From: an uncultured Paenibacillus sp. | Lineage (GTDB): Bacteria > Bacillota > Bacilli > Paenibacillales > Paenibacillaceae | Reading direction: 5' to 3' | DNA length: 64,000 nt | Assembly (NCBI GenBank): GCA_937895345.1 | Contig: CALAWP010000041.1 | Location: 7,882 to 71,881, forward strand | In this document: piece by piece, positions 8,639-17,093 of the stretch | How the letters are laid out: the number at the start of each line of letters is the position of its first letter | How positions within the stretch are numbered: position 1 is the stretch's first letter | The notes under the pieces: model-generated | The model's database searches: none | What the model saw: the letters and a program-made list of their open reading frames with translations, nothing else | What the model was told of the DNA's origin: nothing | Program-made: the position numbers and the translations under genes

Positions 8639-10165
8639 TTGAAAACATTTGCAGAATTTGGCTTGGAACCAAAAGTGTTGCAAGCAATTACGGAGTTAGG
8701 ATTTGAGGAGTCGACCCCGATTCAAGACAAAGCGATCCCAATCGCGCTGACGGGACGGGATTTGATTGGCCAAGCCCAGACGGGCACGGGCAAGACGGCG
8801 GCATTCGGCATTCCGCTCATCAACAAGATACCGACAACCGAGGAGCGGATCGTGGCTTTGATTATGACCCCGACCCGCGAGCTTGCGATTCAGGTGGCGG
8901 ACGAGATTGGAAAGCTGACGCGATACAAGGGACTTCGTTCCTTGCCGATCTACGGCGGCCAGGAAATCGGCCGGCAAATTCGCGCGCTGAAGAAAAAACC
9001 TCAAATTATTATCGGAACGCCGGGACGTCTTCTTGACCATATTAACCGCAAGACGATCCGTTTGGAGGACGTGCAGACGGTGGTGCTGGACGAGGCGGAC
9101 GAGATGCTCGATATGGGCTTCATGGACGATATCCAGTCCATCCTGAAGCTCGTTCCGGAAGAAAGGCAAACGATGCTGTTCTCCGCCACGATGCCGGAAA
9201 ACATCAAGAAGCTTGCCCAGCAATTTTTGAAGGATCCCGAGCATGTATCCGTCATTCCGAAGCAGGTGACGGCGCCGTCGATCGAGCAGGCTTACCTGGA
9301 AGTGCACGAACGCCAGAAATTCGAGGCGCTCAGCCGCTTGCTGGATATGGAATCGCCGGAGCTCGCCATCATCTTCGGGCGCACGAAGCGCCGGGTCGAC
9401 GAACTGAGCGAAGCGCTCCAGAAGCGCGGCTACTCCGCCGACGGACTTCATGGCGACTTGTCGCAAAATCAGCGCGACAACGTCATGAGGAAGTTCCGCG
9501 ACGGCAGCATCGACGTGCTTGTCGCTACGGACGTGGCGGCTCGCGGCCTCGACGTATCGGGCGTAACGCATGTCATTAACTTCGACCTTCCGCAAGACCC
9601 GGAAAGCTACGTGCACCGGATCGGCCGGACGGGACGCGCGGGCAAGGAAGGCAAAGCCTGGAGTTTCGTCACGCCGCGGGAGATCGACCATCTTCACTTT
9701 ATCGAACGGATTACGCGCCAGCGGATGACCCGCAAGCCGCTTCCAACGATTGCGGAAGCGATCGAAGGCAAGCAGCGCATTACGGCGGAACGCGTGCTCG
9801 ATCTTGTCCAGAACGGCGAGTTCTCGGAGTACAAGGCGCTCTCGATCCAATTGCTGGAGCAATACGATTCCGTTCAACTGCTGGCGGCGGCGCTCAAGCT
9901 GCTGACCGGAGACAAGAAGGAAGTCGATATCGAGCTGACGCCGGAGGAGCCGTTGCGCGCCAAGAAACGCAGACCCGATATCCGCTCCCAGGGACGTCCG
10001 TTCAACCGCGGAGGCGGCGGTTATCGCGGAGGCGGCGGCCGCGACGACAGACGCGGGAACTATCGCGGAGGCTATGAAGGACGCGGCGGAAGCGGCTCCG
10101 GCTACAAGCGGAGCGGCGACGGCCGCCGGCCAAGAACCGACGGCGATTCCTCCTACAGCAAATAG
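8639..10165 (+). CDS. cshA: DEAD-box RNA helicase
   Basis: A 508-residue ATP-dependent RNA helicase of the CshA type, which works in cold-shock ribosome assembly and with the RNA degradosome in Bacillus. The Q motif and FAEFGLEPKVLQAI open the protein. Walker A AQTGTGKT is at 46-53, DEAD at 151-154, SAT near 182, ARGLD in domain 2 and HRIGRTGR near 326. A CshA dimerisation-like region lies at about 370-430, and a Gly/Arg tail (about 450-500, GGGGYRGGGG) serves RNA binding. The start is TTG 8639 with AAGGAG upstream. A long antisense frame over this gene is a shadow. Confidence 0.93.
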   Translation: MKTFAEFGLEPKVLQAITELGFEESTPIQDKAIPIALTGRDLIGQAQTGTGKTAAFGIPLINKIPTTEERIVALIMTPTRELAIQVADEIGKLTRYKGLRSLPIYGGQEIGRQIRALKKKPQIIIGTPGRLLDHINRKTIRLEDVQTVVLDEADEMLDMGFMDDIQSILKLVPEERQTMLFSATMPENIKKLAQQFLKDPEHVSVIPKQVTAPSIEQAYLEVHERQKFEALSRLLDMESPELAIIFGRTKRRVDELSEALQKRGYSADGLHGDLSQNQRDNVMRKFRDGSIDVLVATDVAARGLDVSGVTHVINFDLPQDPESYVHRIGRTGRAGKEGKAWSFVTPREIDHLHFIERITRQRMTRKPLPTIAEAIEGKQRITAERVLDLVQNGEFSEYKALSIQLLEQYDSVQLLAAALKLLTGDKKEVDIELTPEEPLRAKKRRPDIRSQGRPFNRGGGGYRGGGGRDDRRGNYRGGYEGRGGSGSGYKRSGDGRRPRTDGDSSYSK

Positions 10166-10171
10166 CAAACC

Positions 10172-10217
10172 GGGGAAGTCCGTGATGCCTTGCGGGCATC
10201 CGGCCTTCCCTTTTTTT
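10172..10217 (+). terminator. terminator of cshA
   Basis: GGGGAAG...GATGCC (10172 on) pairs with GGGCATC...CTTCCC, ending at 10210, followed by seven T. Confidence 0.85.
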
Positions 10218-10250
10218 CATTCTTTATAACGGGTCATGGAGGCGGAATAA

Positions 10251-11051
10251 ATGGAACCTAGAGGGCTGATGGGCGGCTTTTATCGAATATCCGAATGGAT
10301 TATGCGGCTGTCCGTCATTAATTTGCTGTGGCTGATTTGCTCGATTCCGTTTGTGCTTGTCGCGCTGGTGATGCTGTTTCCGGGCGTCGAGCTGCCGGAG
10401 GAGCAAGTGCTCAGCCATTTGACGACATCGCTCATATTGATGGGAATCGTCGCTCCGTTCACTTTGTTTCCGGCCACGGCGGCTATGTTTGCCGTTGCGC
10501 GCAAGTGGGTGATGGGCGAGGTTGACGTGCCGCTGTTCAAAACGTTTTTCCGCAACTACAAGGAAAACTACAAACAAGCGATGCTGGGCGGCATTTTGTA
10601 TACGATTTTGTTTATTGTGCTGATTGTCGACTTTTTTGTCTATCGGGAACAGCTTAATGTGCTGTCCTACATCTTTATCGCGTTTCTCATCTTGCTCGGG
10701 GTATCGGTGTTCAACTTCTTTTCGATGCTTGTACACTATCATATGAAAACGTTTCAACTGCTGAAAAACGCGGTGCTCATTACGATCGGCAAGCCGTTTC
10801 GCTCCTTGTCGACCGCGATCATGTGCGGCGTTGTCGTTTATGTCAGCTTTTTTGTCTTTACGTTCCTCATTCCGTTTTTTATGGGAAGCATCATCGCTTA
10901 CTTGTCGTTCTGGAACTTCAACATTATTTACATGAAGCTTCAGGAGCAGGCTGAAAAGTTGAGGCAATCGGAAGAGGAGCAGGCCGAGGAAGCGGCCGAG
11001 ATGGACCGGGAAGACCTGGTCAAGGACGACTACAAGGAAACCAACAAATAA
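10251..11051 (+). CDS. YesL-like membrane protein (DUF624)
   Basis: A 266-residue protein. Hydrophobic segments lie at about 18-45, 60-80, 110-130, 137-160, 175-190 and 195-220, with a charged coiled tail (226-266, QEQAEKLRQSEEEQAEE). The N-terminus GGFYRISEWIMRLSVINLLW and FPATAAMFAVARKWV match DUF624/YesL, a family often found near carbohydrate transporters; its function is unknown. Here no sugar genes are adjacent. ATG 10251 follows GGAGGCGG. The 6S RNA gene begins about 50 bases downstream. Confidence 0.8.
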   Translation: MEPRGLMGGFYRISEWIMRLSVINLLWLICSIPFVLVALVMLFPGVELPEEQVLSHLTTSLILMGIVAPFTLFPATAAMFAVARKWVMGEVDVPLFKTFFRNYKENYKQAMLGGILYTILFIVLIVDFFVYREQLNVLSYIFIAFLILLGVSVFNFFSMLVHYHMKTFQLLKNAVLITIGKPFRSLSTAIMCGVVVYVSFFVFTFLIPFFMGSIIAYLSFWNFNIIYMKLQEQAEKLRQSEEEQAEEAAEMDREDLVKDDYKETNK

Positions 11052-11064
11052 CAAGGCGGCGGCG

Positions 11065-11093
11065 TTTACTTTTGCCTTCGTTCAGTCTATAAT
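11065..11093 (+). promoter_or_regulatory. promoter of 6S RNA
   Basis: TTTACT (11065-11070), a 17-base spacer, then TATAAT (11088-11093): a good SigA promoter. It predicts transcription starting near 11100, at the 5' end of the 6S fold. Confidence 0.75.
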
Positions 11094-11099
11094 AACTAT

Positions 11100-11282
11100 A
11101 CATCCTGCGATGTTCGTTAAGGCTCTTCGTTGTTTTGAACCAATGGCTGTTTCTTGGGAGACCTACATTGCCGCGCGGCTGACATGCCCTCGAAAAGGGA
11201 CTTCAAAAGCGTTGCTGCGGACACCCACCTGCGAGAGCGGGTTCAGAAACATGTGAGCCCAACGGCATAGGCGGGTTTTCTT
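11100..11282 (+). ncRNA. ssrS: 6S RNA
   Basis: No protein fits this gap. The bases read like 6S RNA, which binds SigA-RNA polymerase and tunes transcription in stationary phase. The segment CTCGAAAAGGGACTTCAAAA, followed by GGACACCCACCT and AGCGGGTTC, parallels the 3' half of known 6S RNAs (CGAGAAGCCUUAAAAC, then ACAUUCACCU and AGGGUUC in Escherichia coli). The ends close as a stem: CCTGC-ATG-CGTT (11104-11118) against AACG-CAT-GCGGG (11261-11275). A U-rich run follows. Length is about 180 nt, normal for 6S. The alignment is from memory; a covariance search would settle it. Confidence 0.8.
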
Positions 11283-11291
11283 TTTTCAACG

Positions 11292-11329
11292 AGGGCGTTT
11301 GCGGGGCAATCCGGCGAAAGCCCTTTTTT
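11292..11329 (+). terminator. second terminator downstream of 6S RNA
   Basis: AGGGC-TT-GC (from 11292) pairs with GC-AA-GCCCT (to 11324), followed by six T. Confidence 0.7.
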
Positions 11330-11389
11330 CATGGGCCAAAACGTGGTATCATTATTAGTAATGTACATAGACGCTGGAGGGGGAGATTC

Positions 11390-11782
11390 TTGTTGTTGAA
11401 GCGGACCTTGATCGGGCTGTTGCGCAGTTTCGAGCAAACGGGCGACAAAGCCAAGGACCCATTGTTGAAATCGCATTTCTACAAGCTGTCTAAAGATAAG
11501 GCTTGGGAGGAAGTGGTCTCAACTCTCAAGAAAATGCAGGGATACAAGGTGCTTCACGAGGTGCAATCGGTGGGCGAGATTGTGCTGGAGAAGCGTACGG
11601 CTTTCGGAAGAACGATGGATATTACGGTGTCGGTTATCGGCGTAGATCCGATCAGATCGGCTGTCGATATCTATTCCGCTTCGCGCGGCTCTCTAGGGGA
11701 TCTGGGCTCCAATTATCGCGTCATTCTGGAGCTGTACCGGGCATTGGACAAGAAGCTGGCGGCTTATAAAGTAAATAACTGA
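11390..11782 (+). CDS. DUF1499-like protein
   Basis: A 130-residue soluble protein. The C-terminal half, VDIYSASRGSLGDLGSNYRVI, matches the DUF1499 signature (RSxSRxGxxDxGxNxxRI), and the preceding strand DITVSVIGVDPIRSA fits the same fold. Function is unknown. The start is TTG 11390, six bases after GGAGGGGGAG, with an ATT-rich extended -10 candidate (TGGTATCAT, 11344-11352) upstream. It lies between the 6S terminator and the tpx terminator. Confidence 0.7.
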   Translation: MLLKRTLIGLLRSFEQTGDKAKDPLLKSHFYKLSKDKAWEEVVSTLKKMQGYKVLHEVQSVGEIVLEKRTAFGRTMDITVSVIGVDPIRSAVDIYSASRGSLGDLGSNYRVILELYRALDKKLAAYKVNN

Positions 11783-11791
11783 TTGTATGCA

Positions 11792-11830
11792 CAAAGCGAG
11801 GAAGGATTGTCCTTCTCTCGCTTTGTTTGC
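11792..11830. terminator. bidirectional terminator before tpx
   Basis: CAAAGCGAG-GAAGGA pairs with TCCTTC-TCTCGCTTTG around a three-base loop, then TTTG. It lies between convergent genes. Confidence 0.8.
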
Positions 11831-11871
11831 GAAGCTTCGGTTTGTGCGTCCCATTACGGTACGCTGTCCGC

Positions 11872-12390
11872 TTACACCAGCGTTTTGGCGGCGGCAATCG
11901 CTTTGTCGTAATCCGGATGCTCCGTCATTTCCTTTAAGTATTCCACGTATTGGATATTGTCGTTCGCATCGATGACGAAGATGGCGCGCATATCCAGGGC
12001 AAACTCTTTAATAAGTACGCCGTAGGCTTCGCCGAAGCTGTTGTTTTTGTAGTCGGACAGCATCACGACCTTGTCGACGCCCGCAGCGCCGCACCAGCGG
12101 GATTGCGCAAACGGGGTGTCTACGCTCACCGTCAGAATGACGACATTGTCGCCAAGTGCGGCCGCAGCTTCGTTGAAGCGGCGGGTTTGCGCGTCGCATA
12201 CGCCCGTATCGATGGAAGGGACGACGCTGATCAATTTCACTTTGCCGGCAAAATCTTGAAGCGATGCGGTTTCCGTCAGCGATTTGTTCAACGCGAAATC
12301 CGGAGCCTTGTCTCCGGCCTTCAGCTCGGGTCCGATTAACGTGATCGGGTTGCCCTTCAGAGTGGCAACGCCAGTGCGCTCTTGTGCCAT
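11872..12390 (-). CDS. tpx: thiol peroxidase
   Basis: A 172-residue atypical two-cysteine peroxiredoxin of the cytoplasm that reduces H2O2 and alkyl hydroperoxides with thioredoxin. The peroxidatic Cys65 sits in SIDTGVCDAQTRRF and the resolving Cys100 in PFAQSRWCGAAG, both in family positions. The start is ATG 12390, set by AAGGAGGAAA on the minus strand; a longer frame from 12492 is not supported. It is divergent from the rhomboid gene. Confidence 0.95.
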   Translation of the reverse strand: MAQERTGVATLKGNPITLIGPELKAGDKAPDFALNKSLTETASLQDFAGKVKLISVVPSIDTGVCDAQTRRFNEAAAALGDNVVILTVSVDTPFAQSRWCGAAGVDKVVMLSDYKNNSFGEAYGVLIKEFALDMRAIFVIDANDNIQYVEYLKEMTEHPDYDKAIAAAKTLV

Positions 12391-12490
12391 GTAATAGTTT
12401 CCTCCTTGAATGATGTGGGATACGAACTTATTATAAGCGTATTGAAACGGACTTGTCCAATAAACGGAAACGATGAAAGGCGGCGGCAGC

Positions 12491-13135
12491 ATGATATTTC
12501 TTCGTTACGAAAGCTTCCGGTCGTATCTGAAAAGTTATCCGGTTACAACGGGGATCATCGCATTGAATTTGATTTATTTTATCGTTGTTGCCGTGAACGG
12601 AGATCCGAATAACGGGCTTCATGCCTACAAGTACGGAGCGTTTTATACGGAGCCGGGAGCCGATCCTTACGGCATGAGGGAGCCGTGGCGGTATATCACC
12701 TCCATGTTTATGCATGCGGGGATCGAGCACTTGCTGTTCAACATGTTTGCGCTGCTCGTATTTGCTCCGCCTCTCGAACGGCTGCTAAAGCCGCTTCGGT
12801 ATGTGCCGCTGTACCTCGCCAGCGGCATTGGAGGCCACTTGCTGGCGGCTCTCATGACGATTGCGGCAGGAGAGGACAGCCATTTGGCCGTAGGCGCTTC
12901 AGGAGCCATCTACGGCGTTTACGGAGCTTACCTCTATATCGCCCTTGTCCGCAAGAACGCGCTGGACGCCGCGTCCCGCAAAACGATTTACTTGATCCTC
13001 GGATTCGGAATCGTATATTCCTTGTTTGTTCCGTCCGTCGATCTATGGGGCCACGCGGGTGGCGCACTGACGGGGTTCGTCTTGTTTCGGCTGCTGGAGC
13101 GGGCGGCCATGTGGAAACGCCGCTTCGATTCATAA
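12491..13135 (+). CDS. rhomboid family intramembrane serine protease
   Basis: A 214-residue membrane protein with about six hydrophobic helices. The catalytic dyad is visible: Ser137 in GASGAIYG and His188 in WGHAGG. The upstream HxxxN element (His80, Asn84 in HLLFNMF) fits the oxyanion region. Rhomboids cleave transmembrane substrates; the target here is unknown. ATG 12491 follows AAAGGCGG. An in-frame ATG at 12473 lacks a good ribosome site. Confidence 0.9.
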   Translation: MIFLRYESFRSYLKSYPVTTGIIALNLIYFIVVAVNGDPNNGLHAYKYGAFYTEPGADPYGMREPWRYITSMFMHAGIEHLLFNMFALLVFAPPLERLLKPLRYVPLYLASGIGGHLLAALMTIAAGEDSHLAVGASGAIYGVYGAYLYIALVRKNALDAASRKTIYLILGFGIVYSLFVPSVDLWGHAGGALTGFVLFRLLERAAMWKRRFDS

Positions 13136-13173
13136 TAACCAACGAATAAGCTACGGGAGAGAGATTAGCCGCT

Positions 13174-14070
13174 ATGGAACTGCGACAGCTGTATTACTTC
13201 GTGAAAGTTGCAAGGAAAGAGCATGTAACGCAAGCTGCGGAAGAGCTTCATGTCGCGCAGTCCGCTGTGAGCCGCCAAATCCATCAGCTGGAGGAGGAGC
13301 TGGGCGCCAAGCTGTTTGTGCAGAAAGGAAGGAATTTGCAGCTGACGCCGGTTGGAAGCCTGTTTCTGAAGCGGGCCGAAGTCATATTGGCCGATCTTGA
13401 ACGCGCCGTTATCGAAATTCAGGAATTTCTCGATCCCGACAGGGGAGAAATCCGCATCGGGTTTCCTCACAGCCTGGGCATATCGTTGGTGCCGCTTGTC
13501 GTTGCGGCGTTCCGCAAGCTTCATCCCAATGTGAAATTCAGGTTTAAGCAAGGGATGTACCCGACGCTTATTCGGGATTTGACCAAAGGGGAGATCGACC
13601 TTGCGTTCATTTCTCCGTTTCCGGACGAGAATGAGCAGGTTTGCGGCGAAGTGCTGCTGACGGAAGAATTATATGCGATCGTCCCGCCCGGCCATCCGCT
13701 CGCAAAGCGGGAATCCATTGAACTGAGCGAGCTGAAGGACGAGACGTTCGTCTTGTTCAGCGAAGGCTATTCCTTGCGGCCTATCGTATGGGAAGCGTGC
13801 GAGCAGGCAGGGTTCAAGCCCAAGATCGGCTTCGAGGGCGAGGAGACGGACACGATTCGGGGTCTGGTGGCGGCCGGCATGGGCGTGAGCCTGCTGCCGG
13901 AGATGGCCTTGCATCATCAGGGGCAGCTTCAGCCTGCGAAAGTAAGAATCAGCGAACCGCGCGTCACCAGAACGATCGGCCTCATTCGCCGCTCCAACGA
14001 GAAGCTGCCGCTGGTCGCTAAAGTGTTCCACGGTTTTCTGGTCAGATATTTCCACGATCAAATCAAATAA
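13174..14070 (+). CDS. LysR family regulator, GltC-like
   Basis: A 298-residue protein. The winged HTH covers residues 1-60 (MELRQLYYFVKVARKEHVTQ, AVSRQIHQLEEELG), and the effector domain runs from about 90. Sequence runs such as GYSLRPIVWEACEQAGF and IRGLVAAGMGVSLLPE are very close to Bacillus GltC, the glutamate synthase activator. No gltAB operon is nearby, so the target is open. It is convergent with yugP through a strong terminator. Confidence 0.85.
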   Translation: MELRQLYYFVKVARKEHVTQAAEELHVAQSAVSRQIHQLEEELGAKLFVQKGRNLQLTPVGSLFLKRAEVILADLERAVIEIQEFLDPDRGEIRIGFPHSLGISLVPLVVAAFRKLHPNVKFRFKQGMYPTLIRDLTKGEIDLAFISPFPDENEQVCGEVLLTEELYAIVPPGHPLAKRESIELSELKDETFVLFSEGYSLRPIVWEACEQAGFKPKIGFEGEETDTIRGLVAAGMGVSLLPEMALHHQGQLQPAKVRISEPRVTRTIGLIRRSNEKLPLVAKVFHGFLVRYFHDQIK

Positions 14071-14090
14071 CCGGTGCCGCAGTGCAATAA

Positions 14091-14145
14091 AAAGAGGTTG
14101 TCGCCAAGGTCTTGGGTAATGAAGACCTTGGCGGACAACCTCTTT
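14091..14145. terminator. long bidirectional terminator
   Basis: Arms 14091-14113 and 14122-14145 pair over 23 bp with one bulged G. The left flank AATAAAAAG gives a T run on the minus strand, so it serves yugP best. Confidence 0.85.
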
Positions 14146-14172
14146 ACTGTTCGCTTCGAAGAAATGCTCGCT

Positions 14173-14838
14173 CTACTCGCGGCTCTGTACAAACATCAGA
14201 ATGAACCGGATCAGCTCGAGGACGGACAGCAGCGCAGCGGCTACATACGTCAAAGCGGCAGCGTTAAGCACCTTTGCGACGCCGCGCTCTTCATCGTTCG
14301 AGATAAAGCCTTCCGCCACCATCAGATCGCGGGCGCGGCTGCTGGCGTTGAATTCGACCGGCAGCGTAATCAGTTGAAACGCGACGGCGATCGCAAAGAA
14401 AACGATGCCGATGCCGATCAGACCCGTGAACTGCAGCAAGAAACCGGCGAGCAGCAGAAACGGCGCGATGCCGGATGCGAAGTTGACGACCGGAAAGATG
14501 CGGTGGCGCGCGACGAGAAACGGATAGTGAACCTTATGCTGAATGGCATGGCCGACCTCGTGACAGGCGACGGAGATGGCCGAGATCGAGCTTTCGTAAT
14601 AGACGGGCTCGGACAGCCTGACGACCCGGTTGATGGGATCGTAGTGGTCCGTCAGCGCGCCTGGCACGGGTTCGATCGGCACGTCGTGCAGGCCGTTGTT
14701 GTCCAGCATGCGGCGGGCCGCCTGGTATCCGGTCAGTCCGCTGCCGGCTTGCACTTCCTTCCATTTGTTGAACGTTCCCTTCACCCTGAACTGCGCCCAA
14801 ATCGTCAAGGCGAAAGCGGCAAGAATGAGAATAAACAT
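14173..14838 (-). CDS. yugP: zinc metallopeptidase, YugP family
   Basis: A 221-residue membrane protein. The zinc motif HEVGH is at 93-97, preceded by SISAISVAC. Hydrophobic segments lie at 1-15, 115-150 and 195-215. The family (Peptidase_M membrane type, DUF/PF04298) has no known substrate. ATG 14838 is chosen because GGAGGTTGAGG lies in place; a TTG three codons upstream is possible. It follows a MerR gene by about 36 bases and is probably co-transcribed with it. Confidence 0.88.
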   Translation of the reverse strand: MFILILAAFALTIWAQFRVKGTFNKWKEVQAGSGLTGYQAARRMLDNNGLHDVPIEPVPGALTDHYDPINRVVRLSEPVYYESSISAISVACHEVGHAIQHKVHYPFLVARHRIFPVVNFASGIAPFLLLAGFLLQFTGLIGIGIVFFAIAVAFQLITLPVEFNASSRARDLMVAEGFISNDEERGVAKVLNAAALTYVAAALLSVLELIRFILMFVQSRE

Positions 14839-14874
14839 GTGCCTCAACCTCCATTGAAGTTATTGCTTAAGTTT

Positions 14875-15315
14875 TTACATTAAGGAGCCTTTATTCATCA
14901 GCAGCATAAGCGCCTCGATGCAAGCGGCCGTTTGCGGCATAAGCCGCGTGTATAAACGGCGGGCTTGCTTCGGCTTCATTTGCTTGATGACGGGCTCCAG
15001 CTCTTTGACCTCGCGCTCCAGCTTCGCCAAATGCTCTTGTATTTCCGTCAGCTTCAGCGTCAACTGCTCTTCGGGCGTGATCTTGCTCCAGCTTTCCAGC
15101 GTCGACCTTATCTCATCAAGCGAATATTTGGCGCGTTTCATCTCTTCAATACGTTCCAGTCTAAGCAAAGTTTCATGTCCGTACAGCCTGTAATTTTTGG
15201 CCGAGCGCTGCGCGGGCGCAATCAATCCGATCGAGGTGTAATAATCGATGGTGCGCGGGCTTACTTGCGCCAGCTTCGAAAGCTCTCCGATACGATATAA
15301 GGGTTGCTCCTGCAT
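14875..15315 (-). CDS. MerR family transcriptional regulator
   Basis: A 146-residue protein. The MerR winged HTH is at 5-72 (YRIGELSKLAQVSPRTIDYY, YGHETLLRLERIEEMK). A long coiled coil follows (about 85-115, LKLTEIQEHLAKLEREVKEL). The C-terminal part has a single Cys (TAACIEALML) and no clear metal site, so the signal is unknown. It lies directly upstream of yugP, which it may regulate, and opposite the amtB operon. Confidence 0.85.
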   Translation of the reverse strand: MQEQPLYRIGELSKLAQVSPRTIDYYTSIGLIAPAQRSAKNYRLYGHETLLRLERIEEMKRAKYSLDEIRSTLESWSKITPEEQLTLKLTEIQEHLAKLEREVKELEPVIKQMKPKQARRLYTRLMPQTAACIEALMLLMNKGSLM

Positions 15316-15597
15316 CCTATCACCGCCTTCATTATTGTATCCTTTGCTCTATATAGTTAATGATAATGCGTTGCAACCGTACAGTCAAACGTATTACATG
15401 AAGACGCGCATTGACGGGTTGCCCTTTCCGCTATATAGGCGGACAGGACTACGAGCAAGCCGCAAGCACCGCCGGAAAATGCGAAGGATAACCGATGCCG
15501 CGGCACCAAATCCGGGTGAAAGCGGCGTAAATCTTAACATTCGTGTCAGCTTTTATGCCGAACGTTTGATTTTTTTTAAAAAATAATCATTTCCTTA

Positions 15598-15626
15598 TTG
15601 TCAAAACAGCTGTCACTGACTATAAT
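15598..15626 (+). promoter_or_regulatory. SigA promoter of amtB
   Basis: TTGTCA (15598-15603), a 17-base spacer and TATAAT (15621-15626). Predicted start is near 15633, about 50 bases before the amtB ATG. Confidence 0.8.
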
Positions 15627-15647
15627 GACATTAAGTCTTTCGTCATG

Positions 15648-15664
15648 TGTTATGTAATATTACA
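15648..15664 (+). promoter_or_regulatory. GlnR/TnrA box in amtB leader
   Basis: TGTTATGTAATATTACA matches the GlnR/TnrA consensus TGTNAN7TNACA at every fixed position. It lies about +15 to +31 from the predicted start, just before the amtB ribosome site. Such a downstream position suits repression by GlnR under nitrogen excess. Paenibacillus species are known to use GlnR for amtB and other nitrogen genes. Confidence 0.85.
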
Positions 15665-15683
15665 TTGAGGAGTGGTCGGATTG

Positions 15684-17054
15684 ATGAAAAAAACGTTACT
15701 CGCGCTAGGTTTGATGACAATGCTGTTCCCGGTTGTCGCCTTTGCAGCAGGACCTGACACAGCAACGCTTGACACGGGGCTTAATTCATTGTGGGTGATG
15801 CTGGCCTTCATTCTTGTATTGCTGATGCAAGGCGGATTTATTCTTCTCGAAGCGGGCTCCACGCGGATGAAAAACGCCGGGCACGTAGCGGGCAAGACGA
15901 TCTTTACGGTAGGACTGGCGGCGCTCATCTATTGGGCCATCGGCTACGGAATCGCGTTTGGCGGAGTCACGGCCGATACGACGTTGGGCAAGTTTATCGG
16001 CTGGGGCGACTTCCTTTACTCGCCCGCAACGCAAGCGGCGGAAGGAGAAAGCATTACGACGGGGGTATTCTTCCTGTTCCAGCTCGCTTTTGCCGCCATA
16101 TCGCTGTCGATCGCTTGGGGCGGCTTTGCGGAACGCGCCAAATTGTCTTCCTACATTATCTTTACGATTTTCTTTATCGGCTTTATTTATCCGGTAGTCG
16201 CCCATTGGATTTGGGGCGGCGGCTGGCTCGCCAACGACGGCGCGCAAGACTTTGCCGGTTCCACGGTCGTTCACTTGACGGGCGCCGTAGCCGCCTTTGT
16301 GGCGACGGTATTGCTGAAGCCGCGGATTGGCAAGTTCAACAAGGACGGCACGGCCAACGAAATTTTGGGTCACAACCAAGTGTTTACCGCGCTTTCCGTG
16401 CTTCTGCTGTGGGTAGGCTGGTTCGGCTTTAACGCCGGTTCGACGGTAGCCATCGGCGACGGATTCTTTACTTACGTAGCGTTCACGACGATGCTGGGCG
16501 CCGGTGCCGGCGGCGTGGCGGCGCTGCTCATTTCCTGGGCGGTGCTGGGCAAAGCGGACATTACGGCTATGTTGAACGGTACGCTTGGCGGCCTGGTCGC
16601 CATTACCGCTTCCTGCGCGTTCGTCGAACCTTGGGCGGCGGTTGTCATCGGTCTGGTGGCAGGCGTACTCGTGTTCTACAGCGTAAAAATGTTTGAAAAA
16701 TTCAAAGTCGACGATCCGATTTACGCCCTTTCCGTTCACGGCATGGCCGGTATCTGGGGAACGCTGGCGAACGGCATCTTCGCAACGGAAGAGCTCGCGA
16801 CGAAGGTTGGCGTAGGTCAAGGCGGTCTGATCGACACGGGCAGCTGGAAACAGCTGTGGGTGCAATTCGAATCCGTTGTCGTCTGCGGCGCGTTCGTGCT
16901 GGTAGCATCGTTTATCGTCCTTGGCATTATGAAGAAAGTGATGGGCTTCCGCGTAACGGAGGAGCAAGAAATTATCGGTCTTGACTTGAGCGAGCACGGC
17001 GCGTACGGTTATCCTGAACAAATGAAGAAGCCTGGCCAAAGCATTCAAGGCTGA
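15684..17054 (+). CDS. amtB: ammonium transporter
   Basis: A 456-residue Amt/MEP channel of the cytoplasmic membrane. A cleavable signal sequence is likely (residues 1-22, ending AFAAG), followed by 11 helices. Family landmarks are MQGGFILLEAGSTRMKN, the pore segments GCSVVHLTGA-like (DFAGSTVVHLTGAVAAF), FNAGSTVAI and the twin-His second His in SVHGMAGIWGTL. ATG 15684 follows GAGGAGTGG; a GTG four codons upstream overlaps the ribosome site. It leads an operon with a GlnD-like gene and an exonuclease gene, with no glnK PII gene. Confidence 0.95.
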   Translation: MKKTLLALGLMTMLFPVVAFAAGPDTATLDTGLNSLWVMLAFILVLLMQGGFILLEAGSTRMKNAGHVAGKTIFTVGLAALIYWAIGYGIAFGGVTADTTLGKFIGWGDFLYSPATQAAEGESITTGVFFLFQLAFAAISLSIAWGGFAERAKLSSYIIFTIFFIGFIYPVVAHWIWGGGWLANDGAQDFAGSTVVHLTGAVAAFVATVLLKPRIGKFNKDGTANEILGHNQVFTALSVLLLWVGWFGFNAGSTVAIGDGFFTYVAFTTMLGAGAGGVAALLISWAVLGKADITAMLNGTLGGLVAITASCAFVEPWAAVVIGLVAGVLVFYSVKMFEKFKVDDPIYALSVHGMAGIWGTLANGIFATEELATKVGVGQGGLIDTGSWKQLWVQFESVVVCGAFVLVASFIVLGIMKKVMGFRVTEEQEIIGLDLSEHGAYGYPEQMKKPGQSIQG

Positions 17055-17093
17055 TCGTTAATTTAAGGGATTACCGAAGGGAGAGAGCGGCGC

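Larger units (their letters stand above)
15316..15683. other. divergent regulatory region, merR / amtB
   Basis: 368 bases without a gene. The right part holds the amtB promoter and GlnR box, listed separately. Nothing convincing is seen in the left part. Confidence 0.6.

Noticed and set aside
8696..10168. 490-codon minus-strand frame over cshA
   Set aside because: It mirrors a GC-rich helicase gene, has His/Arg/Leu-heavy composition and no ribosome site or family match.
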